64,000 nt of DNA from Paraburkholderia kururiensis. GTDB taxonomy: Bacteria; Pseudomonadota; Gammaproteobacteria; Burkholderiales; Burkholderiaceae. The notes beneath the pieces were generated by a model. That model was not told the DNA's origin. It made no database searches and saw only the letters and a list, made by a program, of their open reading frames with translations. The stretch spans positions 1,860,001 through 1,924,000 of the forward strand of contig NZ_CP139965.1 of assembly GCF_034424375.1 (NCBI RefSeq). Reading direction: 5' to 3'. Shown in pieces: positions 43,755 to 53,077 of the stretch. The first letter of the stretch is position 1. Every line of letters begins with the position of its first letter. The position numbers and the translations under genes were made by a program.

Positions 43755-44704
43755 TCCGGCTGGCGCTGCGCAACGTCCGTTGCCAAATGGCCGGGTTGCC
43801 GCGCCCGTAAAACCGTCAGGAGCGCAGCCAGCACCGGAGAAATCTGCTTGCGAGAAGGGTAATAAAGATAGAAACCCGGAAAGGGCGCCATCCAGTCGTC
43901 CAGCAGCCTGACCAGCCGGCCCGATGCAAGCCAGTCTGCCGCCTCGTGGTCCAGGACATAAGCGACGCCGAGCCCGTCCGCTGCGGCGTGAAGCATGAGC
44001 TCTGGCTCGTTGAAGGTGAGCGGCCCCGAAACGGCGATCTTCAATGGCCGGCCATTCCGTTCGAACTCCCAGGCATAAAGCGTGTCGGCGGAGACCATCC
44101 GGTAGTTGATGCAGCGGTGCGTGGCGAGGTCGTGCGGCGTTCGTGGCGCGGGATGCCGCGCGAGGTAAGCGGGCGATGCGACGACTGCCATCCGCAGTGC
44201 GGGGCCGACGCGCAGCGCGACCATGTCTTTCTGCAATTTCTCTCCGAGCCGGATGCCGGCATCGAAACGGTCCGCCACGATATCGCGAAATCCGTAATCG
44301 ATGACGACCTCCACGACTGCGTGCGGATGTGTCTCGCAGAACGTGTCGAGCACGGGCCGAATAACGGCCTCGTAAGCCTGCCTTGTCGCGGTGATGCGCA
44401 GCGTGCCGGAGATCTGGTCGCGCGCCCGGCTCAGCTCGGCCAACGTGGCATCGATCGCCTGCAATGCCGGCTCGAGCGTCAGCAGCAGTTTCTCGCCTGC
44501 CTCCGTCGGCGCGACGCTGCGGCTTGTCCGCCCGAGTAATACGATACCGAGCCGCTGTTCGAGCCGCTTGATCGTATAGCTCAACATCGAATTCGATACC
44601 CCAAGCTCGGCTGCCGCGCGCGTGAAGCTTCGGGTTCTCGCAACCGTCGCGAAGGCGAACAGGTCGTCAAGGCTTCCTCGCGCGATCATTCCATGAGATT
44701 GCAT
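43751..44704 (-). CDS. LysR-type transcriptional regulator
   Basis: 317-aa LTTR of the AaeR/CrgA-like subgroup: LFAFATVARTRSFTRAAAELGVSNS HTH, then IKRLEQRLGIVLLGRTSRSV and the substrate-binding lobes. Divergent from a short-chain dehydrogenase and likely its regulator. The start codon adjoins an 8-bp inverted repeat (44706-44739). Tail overlaps the XRE gene by 4 bp. Confidence 0.92.
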   Translation of the reverse strand: MQSHGMIARGSLDDLFAFATVARTRSFTRAAAELGVSNSMLSYTIKRLEQRLGIVLLGRTSRSVAPTEAGEKLLLTLEPALQAIDATLAELSRARDQISGTLRITATRQAYEAVIRPVLDTFCETHPHAVVEVVIDYGFRDIVADRFDAGIRLGEKLQKDMVALRVGPALRMAVVASPAYLARHPAPRTPHDLATHRCINYRMVSADTLYAWEFERNGRPLKIAVSGPLTFNEPELMLHAAADGLGVAYVLDHEAADWLASGRLVRLLDDWMAPFPGFYLYYPSRKQISPVLAALLTVLRARQPGHLATDVAQRQPD

Positions 44705-44705
44705 G

Positions 44706-44739
44706 ACTCTTTCGAATTGTCCGGGATGATTGAAAGAGT
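44706..44739. promoter_or_regulatory. inverted repeat next to LysR start
   Basis: ACTCTTTC (44706-44713) and GAAAGAGT (44732-44739), perfect arms with an 18-bp spacer, immediately before the LysR start and 107 bp from the SDR start. Likely operator for the divergent pair. Confidence 0.55.
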
Positions 44740-44846
44740 AAGCGTAACTAGAATCCGCTCAAAGTGCTGCGGCATGGGATGCCCGTTGATGAACGATGGC
44801 GGCCGGCGAATGGGGCGAACGAAAGGGGCGAACGAAAGGTGCGGAT

Positions 44847-45689
44847 ATGTTGATGAAAGATGCGGTGTGGCTGGTCACAGGATGTTCGAAAGGGCTGGGG
44901 CGAGCGCTCGCCCGACGCGCGCTCGAGTCGGGATATCGCGTCGTGGCCAGCGCACGGGAGGCGGAGGCCCTCGAGGACCTTGTCCGCGAGTATGGCGACG
45001 CCGTCGCGACCGTCCGGCTCGACGTGACCGATACAGAGCAGGCAGAGGCGGCCGTTGCCGCTGCTCACGAACGATTCGGCGCCGTCGACGTGCTCGTCAA
45101 TAACGCGGGGTACGGATACCTCGCCGCAATTGAAGAAGGCGAGGACGGCGATGTCAGGGCGATGTTCGAGACGAACGTCTATGGAACCTGGAACATGATC
45201 AAGGCGGCCCTGCCCGGCATGCGCAAGCGTGGGTCAGGGCATATCGTCAACATCAGCTCGGTCGGTGGTCTGACGACGTTCCCCGGCGTGGGCTTCTATC
45301 ACATGACGAAGTTTGCCGTCGAAGGACTCTCTGAAGCTTTGGCCAAAGAGATCGGCCCGCTGGGCCTTGGCGTGACGGTTGTCGAGCCGGGCGCATTCCG
45401 GACCGATTTCCGGGGCGCGTCGATGAAACAGTCACGCGTGCGCCTCGAAGCTTATGCGGGCACGGCCGGCAAGGCTCGCGACAATGTGCTCGCCGGGCAT
45501 GGAAAACAGCAGGGGGATCCGGTGCGGGGCAGTCAAGCCATCATCGCCGCGCTGGAATCGGACCGGCCGCCGCTGCATCTCGTCCTCGGAGGCGATGCGC
45601 TCGATCTTGTCCGTGCCAAGCTTGAGGACCTGACGCGCGATCTCGACACGTGGGAGCGTCTGACGAGAAGCACGGATTACGAGACGTGA
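44847..45689 (+). CDS. short-chain dehydrogenase/reductase
   Basis: 280-aa classical SDR. Nucleotide motif VTGCSKGLGRAL (TGxxxGxG), NNAGYG, catalytic Ser-Tyr-Lys as ISSVGG then YHMTKFAVEGLS. Start at 44847 with GAAAGG upstream; a longer frame to 44796 is less likely. Substrate unknown. Divergent LysR regulator at 43751-44704. Confidence 0.9.
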   Translation: MLMKDAVWLVTGCSKGLGRALARRALESGYRVVASAREAEALEDLVREYGDAVATVRLDVTDTEQAEAAVAAAHERFGAVDVLVNNAGYGYLAAIEEGEDGDVRAMFETNVYGTWNMIKAALPGMRKRGSGHIVNISSVGGLTTFPGVGFYHMTKFAVEGLSEALAKEIGPLGLGVTVVEPGAFRTDFRGASMKQSRVRLEAYAGTAGKARDNVLAGHGKQQGDPVRGSQAIIAALESDRPPLHLVLGGDALDLVRAKLEDLTRDLDTWERLTRSTDYET

Positions 45690-46267
45690 GCGGTCGCGCA
45701 CGAACGCACCCAGATGGGTGCTTTGGCCCTACCGTCTGGCACCTTCGTACGAAAAGCGGCGACAGCGATTTAACTTCGCCTACTACACCACCGCTTCGCA
45801 ACAGACGCAGTTCCGGGTGAAGGCCGATCCAGAATCACTGGAGCTTGTTGAGGCGCTCATACCTTGGCACAGGCGGACGTGTCGCCGCCAGACCGGTACC
45901 GCTCGGTGTGGATTCCGCCCACAGCGCCTCGCTGTATCGCACACATGTCGGGGTACCAGATTTGCAGCCATGTTTGCGCGTCGTGGCGAGGTGCGAAGAA
46001 CGCAACACGAAGCGCAACGCAGCAGCGCCGATCACTTTCCGTGCGATTGGAATTCCCGGCTTTAAGCGGCGCTTCGGCAACGCGTACTCGAGATCATTCC
46101 CGCAGAGGGGCAGTGTCACCGGAAGCGAAGGCATTCGCATTCCCGGGCATTCACTGACGGGCCCCCTTTAGCACGTGTGCGTTATCGGCACCTTCCCGCT
46201 CCAGCATGGCTGCACGTCGGCAGGTATGGGAAAGCGCACTAATTTACCTTGGATAGGAGCATATCGG
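45690..46267. other. 578-bp region without a clear gene
   Basis: Several short frames cross this stretch on both strands, but none has a ribosome site or recognised motif. It may be a decayed gene or transfer scar before the lower-GC sialidase-like gene. No terminal inverted repeats or transposase motifs were seen. Confidence 0.4.
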
Positions 46268-47458
46268 ATGAGGATCAGCCCGCGTTTTCTGCTCTTGCTT
46301 TGTGCGTTGTCCGGCTCTCTGCAGTTCAATATCGCAATGTCGCAAGAGAGCACCGATACACCGTTTTCTCCCGGCGTGCGCATTTCGCCGGAATCGCCTA
46401 TCCCGGGAAGTACAGGCTATCCGAGGATTGTGCGGGTGATGAACGAAGCGGGGCATTACACCGGCGATCTGATTGCGAGTTCCCGAAGCGACATCTTTTC
46501 CAGTGGTGACCACGGCAAGACCTGGACCCGGATCAGCACAATTGACGCCTCGTCGAATGGACTCACCCTCCGGTGCTGCGAGACCCTGTTTCAGTTGGAG
46601 CGGCAGGTTGGAAGTTTGCCGCGCGGCACCCTGATCTATGCCACGGCGTACCTTGAGGGAAAAACTCCCGCCATCGGCTACTTCACGAGCAGCGACCATG
46701 GGCGGGTTTGGCAATATCAAGGTATTCCGGTGGCCAGAGGGGATCTCCATCATGGCCTTTGGGAGCCTCAATTCGAGATTGCGGATGACGGCGCACTGGT
46801 CATGTTCTGGTCTGATGAGACGGATCCTGAGCATAGCCAGAAGCTTGTCCAGATGCGCAATTATTTCAAGGGCGCGGGCTGGGAAGATCAGCGAGATACC
46901 GTCGCCAGCGGCGTCAAGCAGGACCGCCCAGGCATGGCCGTGGTCAGCCGCATTTCAAACGGCCGGTTCTTCATGACATACGAGGTTCAGGGGCCCCGGT
47001 TTTCGGGCACTGTACATGCGCGTGTCTCGACAGATGGATGGAATTTCGGTGATCCCACGTATCTGGGTTTTGTGCCAAAGGACGAGAAGGGCGAGTACTT
47101 TAAGGTCGCTCCGAATAACACATGGCTTCCCGGTTCGATGAAAGAGAGCGGCCGGATCATCGTAGTGGGCAGGAATCTGGTCGACAGCAACGGCAGGCAG
47201 GCCCCGCTCGACGGCGGGGTATTGTTCGCGAATGCCGATTCGGAAGGACAGGGAGCCTGGGCCCGGTTGCCGGCACCGGTGCAAGTCAGCGGCATACCGC
47301 CAAGCACAGACATCAATTGCGCCAATTATTCGTCAGCGCTGCTCGCCTATCCGAATGGACGTGGATTGGTGGAGCTCGCGACAAAGCCTGACAATCCCGG
47401 CGTCAAATTTGGGAAAGGGTGCACGGTCTACGTCGGCCATCTGGACCTGGGTCGCTAG
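46268..47458 (+). CDS. secreted sialidase-like (BNR/Asp-box) protein
   Basis: 396 aa with a signal peptide (residues 4-25, RFLLLLCALSGSLQF), start at 46268 after TAGGAG. The fold is a beta-propeller with Asp-boxes: SSGDHGKTW near 78 and SSDHGRVW near 141. Other signatures include GLWEPQFEI and FMTYEVQ, as in exo-alpha-sialidase/neuraminidase-like proteins. A full sialidase Arg triad cannot be confirmed. Base composition looks lower in GC than the neighbours, suggesting acquisition. It could trim host or fungal glycans, or bind them. Confidence 0.75.
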   Translation: MRISPRFLLLLCALSGSLQFNIAMSQESTDTPFSPGVRISPESPIPGSTGYPRIVRVMNEAGHYTGDLIASSRSDIFSSGDHGKTWTRISTIDASSNGLTLRCCETLFQLERQVGSLPRGTLIYATAYLEGKTPAIGYFTSSDHGRVWQYQGIPVARGDLHHGLWEPQFEIADDGALVMFWSDETDPEHSQKLVQMRNYFKGAGWEDQRDTVASGVKQDRPGMAVVSRISNGRFFMTYEVQGPRFSGTVHARVSTDGWNFGDPTYLGFVPKDEKGEYFKVAPNNTWLPGSMKESGRIIVVGRNLVDSNGRQAPLDGGVLFANADSEGQGAWARLPAPVQVSGIPPSTDINCANYSSALLAYPNGRGLVELATKPDNPGVKFGKGCTVYVGHLDLGR

Positions 47459-47462
47459 CAGA

Positions 47463-47483
47463 CCAACGGAAGATGTCCGTTGG
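47463..47483 (+). terminator. hairpin after sialidase-like gene
   Basis: Perfect 8-bp arms CCAACGGA / TCCGTTGG with a 5-nt loop, 4 bp after the stop codon. No T-run follows. Confidence 0.5.
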
Positions 47484-47530
47484 CACATTGGGCAGCACTA
47501 CTAAGCGATTGCGATGCCCTTGGCTGGCAA

Positions 47531-47569
47531 GCCGCTCGTCAACGTCGCAGGTCGAGGTTGACGAGCGGC
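47531..47569. repeat. 13-bp perfect inverted repeat
   Basis: GCCGCTCGTCAAC (47531-47543) / GTTGACGAGCGGC (47557-47569) with a 13-nt loop. Could be a terminator stem without a T-run, or a protein-binding palindrome. Confidence 0.5.
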
Positions 47570-47814
47570 TTCAAGCCGGGTGCGGCTGTCCAACGTGACC
47601 CGGACTTTGGAGGCGCTCAACACCGGGCCATTTCAGAGGCGCGAGTCGCCGCTGATGTTGCGCGAAAGCACGACTGGCGTGATAACCAGTCTCGTCTTAA
47701 CGCCAACATTCCTGCGCTAAAGTCCCCGCCGACATACGCGCGTTGACATTGGAATCGATCGGTCTATATAATCGAATCAACTTTCAAGCATCGCATCGTT
47801 TGCGAACCTGATCG

Positions 47815-48411
47815 ATGGCAAATCCGGCTGGCGTGGGCCGTCCCCGCGAATTCGAACTTGGCGATGCCGCGCGCGACGCGATGGACGTTTTCTGGGACCG
47901 CGGATATGAGGGCGCGTCCCTGCCCGACCTGATGGCCGGCACCGGCTTGTCGCGCGGCAGTCTCTACAAGGCATTCGGCGACAAGAAGGCGCTGCTGCTG
48001 GCGGCGCTCGACCTGTACATGGCCGACGGGCTCAAGGCGACCGCCGACCTCCTGTCGCAACCCGGCCCCGTGAAGGATGCGATCCGCGACTCGCTGCTGC
48101 GCTATGCGCACCTGTCCGTGGGCGAGGCGGGCCGGCGGGGGTGCCTCGTGGTCGCGATGACCACCGAACTTGCCGCGCGCGACGCGGATGTCGCGGAGCG
48201 CACCGGGCGCATGTTCCGGCGCCTGCAGCAGCTCTATGCGGGCGCGATCGTCCGCGGCCAGGCGAGCGGCGAGATCGCCGAGCAGGACGAACAGGTGCTG
48301 GCGCGTTTGCTCGTCTGCCAGATCGAGGGCATGCGCGTGCTGGGGAAGACCGGCGTGCCGGAGGGCGACATGCTCGCGCTGGTCGATCGCACGATGCGCC
48401 TTCTCGACTGA
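47815..48411 (+). CDS. TetR family transcriptional regulator
   Basis: 198 aa. HTH: GRPREFELGDAARDAMDVFW, then SLPDLMAGTGLSRGSLYKAFGDK, with an AcrR/TetR C-terminal dimerisation/ligand part. It begins at 47815 and is followed 49 bp later by an MFS gene on the same strand, so it is the probable local regulator of efflux. Confidence 0.92.
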   Translation: MANPAGVGRPREFELGDAARDAMDVFWDRGYEGASLPDLMAGTGLSRGSLYKAFGDKKALLLAALDLYMADGLKATADLLSQPGPVKDAIRDSLLRYAHLSVGEAGRRGCLVVAMTTELAARDADVAERTGRMFRRLQQLYAGAIVRGQASGEIAEQDEQVLARLLVCQIEGMRVLGKTGVPEGDMLALVDRTMRLLD

Positions 48412-48460
48412 ATTTTTTTACCCAATTTGGAACCGAATGGTTCCGTATGGAGAGCCGTCC

Positions 48461-49942
48461 ATGTCACGAAATGATCCCCTCTCGCCCGACCCGCGTCGCT
48501 GGGCCATGTTTTCGGTCCTGCTCGTCGGTGCGTTCCTGCCGCCGCTGGACTTCTTCATCATCAACGTCGCGCTGCCGTCGATCCGTGCGGAACTGGGCGC
48601 ATCGTCGTCGGCCGAGCAACTGGTCATTTCGTCGTATGCCGGCCTGTACGCGGTGACGCTCATCACCGGCGGCCGGTTGGGCGACCTGTTCGGCCGCGGC
48701 CGCATGTTCTTTCTCGGGCTGATCGGATTTGCGACGGCCTCGATGCTGTGCGGCCTCGCGAGTTCGCCGTGGACGCTCATCATCGGTCGCGCGTTGCAGG
48801 GCGTGACCGCCGCGATCATGGCGCCGCAGGCGCTCGCTTCGATCCAGGCGATCTTCCCGGAAGCGGAAAAGCCGCTCGCGCTCAGCCTGTATGGCGCGGT
48901 GTTCGGCCTCGCCGCCGTGGTCGGGCAGGCGCTGGGCGGGATCCTGATCTCGCTGAACCTGTTGAACCTGGGTTGGCGCACGATCTTCCTCGTCAATCTG
49001 CCGCTGGCGATTCTGGTCGTGCTGTTCGGCCTTCCGCTGTTGAAGGAAACGCGTGCGCAGCATGCGCGCAAGCTCGACCTCGGCGGCACCGTACTGTCGA
49101 TGCTGACACTGGGCGCGCTGATCGTGCCGCTGATCGAAGGGCGCGAAGCAGGCTGGCCCGTCTGGGCATGGGTGTCGCTGATCGCGGTGCCGGCCCTCGC
49201 CGCGTTCTTCTGGCGCTACGAGCGCAGGCTGGGCCGCCGTGGCGGCGCACCGCTGCTCGATCCGGCCGCGCTGCGCGCGCCGGGGCTGGGACGGGCGTTG
49301 CTGATCGCGCTGCTGCTGTACGCGATCGGCGCGTTCTTCCTGCTGTTCTCGGTGTATCTGCAGAATGCATTGCACGTCGACGCGCTGAGCGCGGGTCTCG
49401 TGTTCTTGCCGTTCGGCGTGGGGTTCCTGCTCGGCCCGTTGTCGACTCCGTTCTGCGGACGTCTCATCGGCGCTTACGTCAATCCGTTCGGCATGGGGCT
49501 GGAGGTGGTCGGGCTCGTCGGCCTCGCGTGGTTGATCGATGCCACGCCGGTCGGGATGCCACTCATGTCCGTGCCGCTCGCCGCCGCGCTGTTCGTGATC
49601 GGTTTCGGACAGGGGCTCGCGCTGCCCACGCTGATGCGCATGGTGACGGGCCGCGTCGCACCGGCGCTTTCCGGCATGATCGCCGGCATCGCCAGTTCGA
49701 CGCTGCAGGTCAGCACGTCGCTCAGCGTCGCGATCATCGGCGGAATTTTCTATACGGTCCTCGGCACGCGCCAGGATCCGGCCGCCATTGCGCACGCGTT
49801 CATCGTCGCGCTGCTCTCGATTTCGTTGTTCCTCGCCGCCGGCGCTGCGCTGGGCATCTCGCTCGCACGCGCGCCCGCCGCGCCGACCTCCGTGCGGGCG
49901 GTCGCCCGGCCGGGCTTCGGCCCTGAACGTAGTCGGCCGTAG
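48461..49942 (+). CDS. MFS drug-efflux transporter (DHA2-like, 14 TMS)
   Basis: 493 aa, start 48461 with GGAGAG upstream. Fourteen hydrophobic segments; signature loops GGRLGDLFGRGRMF and RALQGVTAAIMAPQAL mark the DHA2 family of proton-driven drug exporters. Co-oriented behind a TetR gene, a standard inducible efflux module. Substrate unknown. Confidence 0.92.
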   Translation: MSRNDPLSPDPRRWAMFSVLLVGAFLPPLDFFIINVALPSIRAELGASSSAEQLVISSYAGLYAVTLITGGRLGDLFGRGRMFFLGLIGFATASMLCGLASSPWTLIIGRALQGVTAAIMAPQALASIQAIFPEAEKPLALSLYGAVFGLAAVVGQALGGILISLNLLNLGWRTIFLVNLPLAILVVLFGLPLLKETRAQHARKLDLGGTVLSMLTLGALIVPLIEGREAGWPVWAWVSLIAVPALAAFFWRYERRLGRRGGAPLLDPAALRAPGLGRALLIALLLYAIGAFFLLFSVYLQNALHVDALSAGLVFLPFGVGFLLGPLSTPFCGRLIGAYVNPFGMGLEVVGLVGLAWLIDATPVGMPLMSVPLAAALFVIGFGQGLALPTLMRMVTGRVAPALSGMIAGIASSTLQVSTSLSVAIIGGIFYTVLGTRQDPAAIAHAFIVALLSISLFLAAGAALGISLARAPAAPTSVRAVARPGFGPERSRP

Positions 49943-50110
49943 TCGCCGTCTGTCGTCAGCAGACCCCGAACTTCGAAACGCAATTGTCGCTTGCGGGTCG
50001 ACTACCACCGACCATGCGGGCGCCCGCCGGCCAAAAGCAGGCCGACGCATCGACCTCATACGGACATTGCAGCGTCCACCCCGCTTCGGAAGCGGACCCC
50101 GATGGCTGCA

Positions 50111-51364
50111 TCACTGCAAGTCACGCTGTTCGAATGCGCCTCCGCGTGGCCGATGAAGCTGTTGCGCCATGGCGTGGATGGCGACCATGGCCGCGGCAAA
50201 ACCGGACGCCGCGCCGACGCCGAGCGCCCAGCGCGGCCCCAGATGGTCGGCTACCCAACCCACCACCGGCGCTCCGATCGGCGTACCGCCGAGCGCAATG
50301 GCCACGCGCAGCGCCATCACCCGTCCCCGCATGGAAGGCTCGGTCGTGAGCTGCATCAGGCTGTTGGTCGCGTTGGTGAAGGTCAAGGCGGCCACGCCCA
50401 CGACGACCAACGCGCCGGCGAAGAACCCGTAGCCCGGTGCGATGGCGGCCAGCGTGCAGCCGATTCCGAAAATCGCGGCGCCGGTCAACAGCGACACGAA
50501 GCGTGGGCGATCGCGGCCGGCAGCAAGCAGGGCGCCGGACACCGTACCGATGGCCATGATCGACGACAGCAGACCGTAACCGCGCGCGTCGGTGTGAAAG
50601 ACACTGACGGCCATGGTCGAGATGAAGATCGGGAAATTCAGTCCGAACGTGCCGATCAGGAACAGCATGACGAGGATCGCCTTGAGGTCGGATCGGCCGC
50701 ACACGTAGCGCAATCCCCCGGTGAGACTCCCCTTGGTCCGGTGTGCTCGCGCGTTCGTTCGCAGAGCGGAAACGCGCAGCAGAAACAGCGAGGCCACCAC
50801 CGCTGCAAAACTGGCGCCGTTGAGCAGAAATGCCCAGCCTGTGCCGATCGAAGCGATGACCAGACCGGCCACCGCCGGCCCGATCATGCGCGCCGCGTTG
50901 AACGAAGTGGAGTTGAGCGCGACCGCGTTCGGCAGATCCGCATCGCCGACAAGTTCGGCCACGAATGTCTGACGCACGGGGGCATCGAACGCCGACGCGC
51001 AGCCTGACAGAAAGGCGAATACATAGACCTGCCAGAGCTGGACGATGCCAGTCACCGTGAGAAGACCGAGCATCAAGGCTAGAACGCCCAGTACGGCCTG
51101 GGTTGCCATCAGCAGTTTGCGCTGGTTGTAGTGATCGGCGGCGAATCCCGTCCAGGGCAGCAGCAGAAGCTGTGGCCCGAACTGGAGCGCCATCACGGTG
51201 CCCACGGCCGCCGCATTGTGACGTGTGAGCTGCGTCAGCACCAGCCAGTCCTGAGCCGTACGTTGCATCCACGTGCCCACGTTGGACACCAGCGCGCCTG
51301 CCGCCCAGACGCGGTAGTTGACGTTTTTCAGCGAACGGAAGACACCGGTTGCCGGAGGGCTCAC
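50111..51364 (-). CDS. MFS transporter (EntS/DHA3-like)
   Basis: 417 aa from a GTG at 51364. About 12 membrane helices; NVGTWMQRTAQDWLVL and the FDAPVRQTFVAELVG loop are typical of the MFS_3 (EntS-like) branch, siderophore or drug exporters. The start overlaps the stop of the small membrane gene by 4 bp, so it is coupled to the MarR-controlled operon. Confidence 0.9.
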   Translation of the reverse strand: MSPPATGVFRSLKNVNYRVWAAGALVSNVGTWMQRTAQDWLVLTQLTRHNAAAVGTVMALQFGPQLLLLPWTGFAADHYNQRKLLMATQAVLGVLALMLGLLTVTGIVQLWQVYVFAFLSGCASAFDAPVRQTFVAELVGDADLPNAVALNSTSFNAARMIGPAVAGLVIASIGTGWAFLLNGASFAAVVASLFLLRVSALRTNARAHRTKGSLTGGLRYVCGRSDLKAILVMLFLIGTFGLNFPIFISTMAVSVFHTDARGYGLLSSIMAIGTVSGALLAAGRDRPRFVSLLTGAAIFGIGCTLAAIAPGYGFFAGALVVVGVAALTFTNATNSLMQLTTEPSMRGRVMALRVAIALGGTPIGAPVVGWVADHLGPRWALGVGAASGFAAAMVAIHAMAQQLHRPRGGAFEQRDLQ

Positions 51365-51690
51365 GAATGCCCCGGTGTATTGCCGCCGTGGAAGCGGCCG
51401 AAATGTCGAGCCGTGGGCAGGCTAAGGGCCAGGACGCCGAGCCCGAGCGCGATGGCATCGCTCGTGTCTCTCAGATCGAAATGTCCGACACGGCAAAGGA
51501 GCAGATAGCCCACGACCAGATTGAGAAAACCCCAGAGCACGTTCACGGTCGACGAGGACAGCCCTTGCCCCGACGGCTTCGCGAACGGACTTTGGAACGG
51601 TTTTCCCATCAAGCCGCTGACGTAGTGCGGCACGGCGTTCGTGAGAAAGGCGCCGCCAAAAAACCAGGATACGAGATGAAGCCATTCCAT
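51361..51690 (-). CDS. small integral membrane protein
   Basis: 109 aa with three predicted membrane stretches (LHLVSWFFGGAFL, VNVLWGFLNLVVGYLLL, AIALGLGVLALSL). No known function. It overlaps the MFS start by 4 bp and lies 2 bp after the isochorismatase-like stop, so it belongs to the MarR-isochorismatase-MFS operon. Confidence 0.75.
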   Translation of the reverse strand: MEWLHLVSWFFGGAFLTNAVPHYVSGLMGKPFQSPFAKPSGQGLSSSTVNVLWGFLNLVVGYLLLCRVGHFDLRDTSDAIALGLGVLALSLPTARHFGRFHGGNTPGHS

Positions 51691-51692
51691 TC

Positions 51693-52256
51693 TCAGACGC
51701 TCCTCGTTGCCAGCAGATCGATGATGTCCTGAGCCGTGCCCGTTTCGCCCAGCTTCGGAAAGACGTTCTTGATGCTGTAGTCGTGGGCCTCGGCACGCGC
51801 GTCAGTCATGGCGTCGAGGGCTAAGGTGACGTTGAAGCCATGCTCGTAGGCCTGGCGTGCGGTCGACTCGACGCCCGTTCCGGTGGCGACACTGGTGACG
51901 ACGACCTGGGTGACGCCCAGGGCCTTCAGCCGGTTTTCGAGGTCGGTGGTGGCGAACGCGCCCCAGCTTCGCTTCGTCACGACGATATCGCCGGGCTGCT
52001 GATCGAGCTCGGGGATGAAGTCAGTCCACCCAGCCGGATACGGTTCGCTGCGGCGCTGCCGCTCGGTGCGGCCAGGCGCTGCGCCGGCAACGTTGACGAG
52101 AACGACCGGCAAGCCGCGCTCGCGAAACGCGTCGAGCAGCGCGCGCGAACGACTCACGATCCCGTCAATGGGATGGATGAAGGAGGAACCCACGATGCCT
52201 TTTTGCAGGTCAACGATGATGAGGGCGCTGTTCGCATCGAGCGTGGTGACGGCCAT
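51693..52256 (-). CDS. isochorismatase-superfamily protein lacking the catalytic Cys
   Basis: 187-aa cysteine-hydrolase-fold protein. The usual catalytic Asp16 (ALIIVDLQKG) and Lys95 (VTKRSWGAF) are present. At the Cys position of the family motif TxxCVEST, the sequence reads TGTGVEST, so Gly128 replaces the nucleophile. The frame is intact, so this is not a pseudogene. It may act as a binding protein or use another chemistry. Start 52256 with AGGAAA upstream. Downstream of MarR by 30 bp. Confidence 0.88.
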   Translation of the reverse strand: MAVTTLDANSALIIVDLQKGIVGSSFIHPIDGIVSRSRALLDAFRERGLPVVLVNVAGAAPGRTERQRRSEPYPAGWTDFIPELDQQPGDIVVTKRSWGAFATTDLENRLKALGVTQVVVTSVATGTGVESTARQAYEHGFNVTLALDAMTDARAEAHDYSIKNVFPKLGETGTAQDIIDLLATRSV

Positions 52257-52286
52257 CTTGTTTCCTGAAATGGGGTGGGCAATGGC

Positions 52287-52739
52287 CTAGAAGTCGGCGA
52301 GTCGCTGTAGCAGTTTGATCGCGGCCATGAGTTCGCCGTGTTCGCGGGGAGACAGTTGCGCCTGGAGGGCGCGGACAAGCCAGTCTTCTTTCGCAGCGCG
52401 GCTCGCCTTCAGCTGTTTCCGGAAACGGGGCGTCAGGTTTATCAGCGTTTGCCGGCCATCTGCCGGGTCGGGTTTCCCACTGACAGCGCCCATCGCCTCC
52501 AGACCGGCTACCGTGACACGCATGGACTGCGGCCGCACGCTCTCTGCCCGGGCAAGGGCGGAGACGGTTGCAGGGCCGTCGCGATCCAGACGCAGGAGAA
52601 CCGACTTCTGGGCGGAGGTGAAGTCCCCCGGATGCGCCTGCTCCCGCAACCGTCGAATCAGTTTGCCCACAGAAATGCGCAGCTCGCCGGCCAGCGCGGC
52701 CAACTCGGGAGTCCCGGACGTGTTTGCTTGTTTCATCAT
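52287..52739 (-). CDS. MarR family transcriptional regulator
   Basis: 150 aa from the ATG at 52739 (or 52736). Winged HTH: FTSAQKSVLLRLDRDGPATVSALARAESV, then SMRVTVAGLEAMGAVSGKPDPADGRQTL with the D-x-R wing. Heads an operon running MarR, isochorismatase-like, small membrane protein, MFS. A palindromic operator candidate lies at 52760-52785. Confidence 0.92.
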   Translation of the reverse strand: MMKQANTSGTPELAALAGELRISVGKLIRRLREQAHPGDFTSAQKSVLLRLDRDGPATVSALARAESVRPQSMRVTVAGLEAMGAVSGKPDPADGRQTLINLTPRFRKQLKASRAAKEDWLVRALQAQLSPREHGELMAAIKLLQRLADF

Positions 52740-53077
52740 GAAGCGATGATGGTATATATACAGGTTATCTGTACAGAATAACTGTAGATATATCGCCTTG
52801 AAAGCCGCCATAGAGGGTGCGGCGCGCCGATCGTCCGCAACGGGGCGTTCGGAGCCGCTGTCGGTGCGATGCGCAGCACCATGCGTCGTTTGGCCCGAAA
52901 ATCCGAAGTGGATACCGCTTCGGTAAGCGCCCGACCCAGACCGTCTTGAAGGATGGGCGACCGAAGGCAAGCGGTCTGCCAGATCGTTCCTATGCTGTGT
53001 GGTCGGCCTCCCAGGGCGCACGGGAATCCAGATGTTCCGCTGTATCCGCAACGTTGCTCGTCATGAGGGGGAAGAGC
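52740..53077. other. 338-bp divergent region with MarR operator and promoters
   Basis: Contains AT-rich TATATATAC and the operator candidate (52760-52785) near the MarR start. Farther right it is ordinary GC-rich sequence ahead of the DUF1176 gene; nothing else was recognised. Confidence 0.5.
52760..52785. promoter_or_regulatory. MarR operator candidate
   Basis: Near-palindrome ACAG-GTTAT-CTGTACAG-AATAAC-TGT centred on CTGTACAG, 21 bp before the MarR start. The outer arms are offset by one base. Typical size and position for MarR autoregulation. Confidence 0.5.

Larger units (their letters stand above)
47459..47814. other. 356-bp intergenic region with two hairpins
   Basis: CCAACGGA/TCCGTTGG at 47463-47483 and a 13-bp perfect repeat at 47531-47569 are listed separately. 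No gene was recognised. Just before the TetR start, GAATCGAT-N9-ATCGAATC-like arms (around 47754-47778) could be a TetR operator, one mismatch. Confidence 0.45.

Noticed and set aside
45718..46171. Overlapping short frames before the sialidase-like gene
   Set aside because: No start with a ribosome site, no recognisable motif and competing frames on both strands.
51693..52256. Isochorismatase-like gene as a pseudogene because the catalytic Cys is missing
   Set aside because: Full-length frame, good ribosome site and conserved surroundings of the site; substitution rather than decay.
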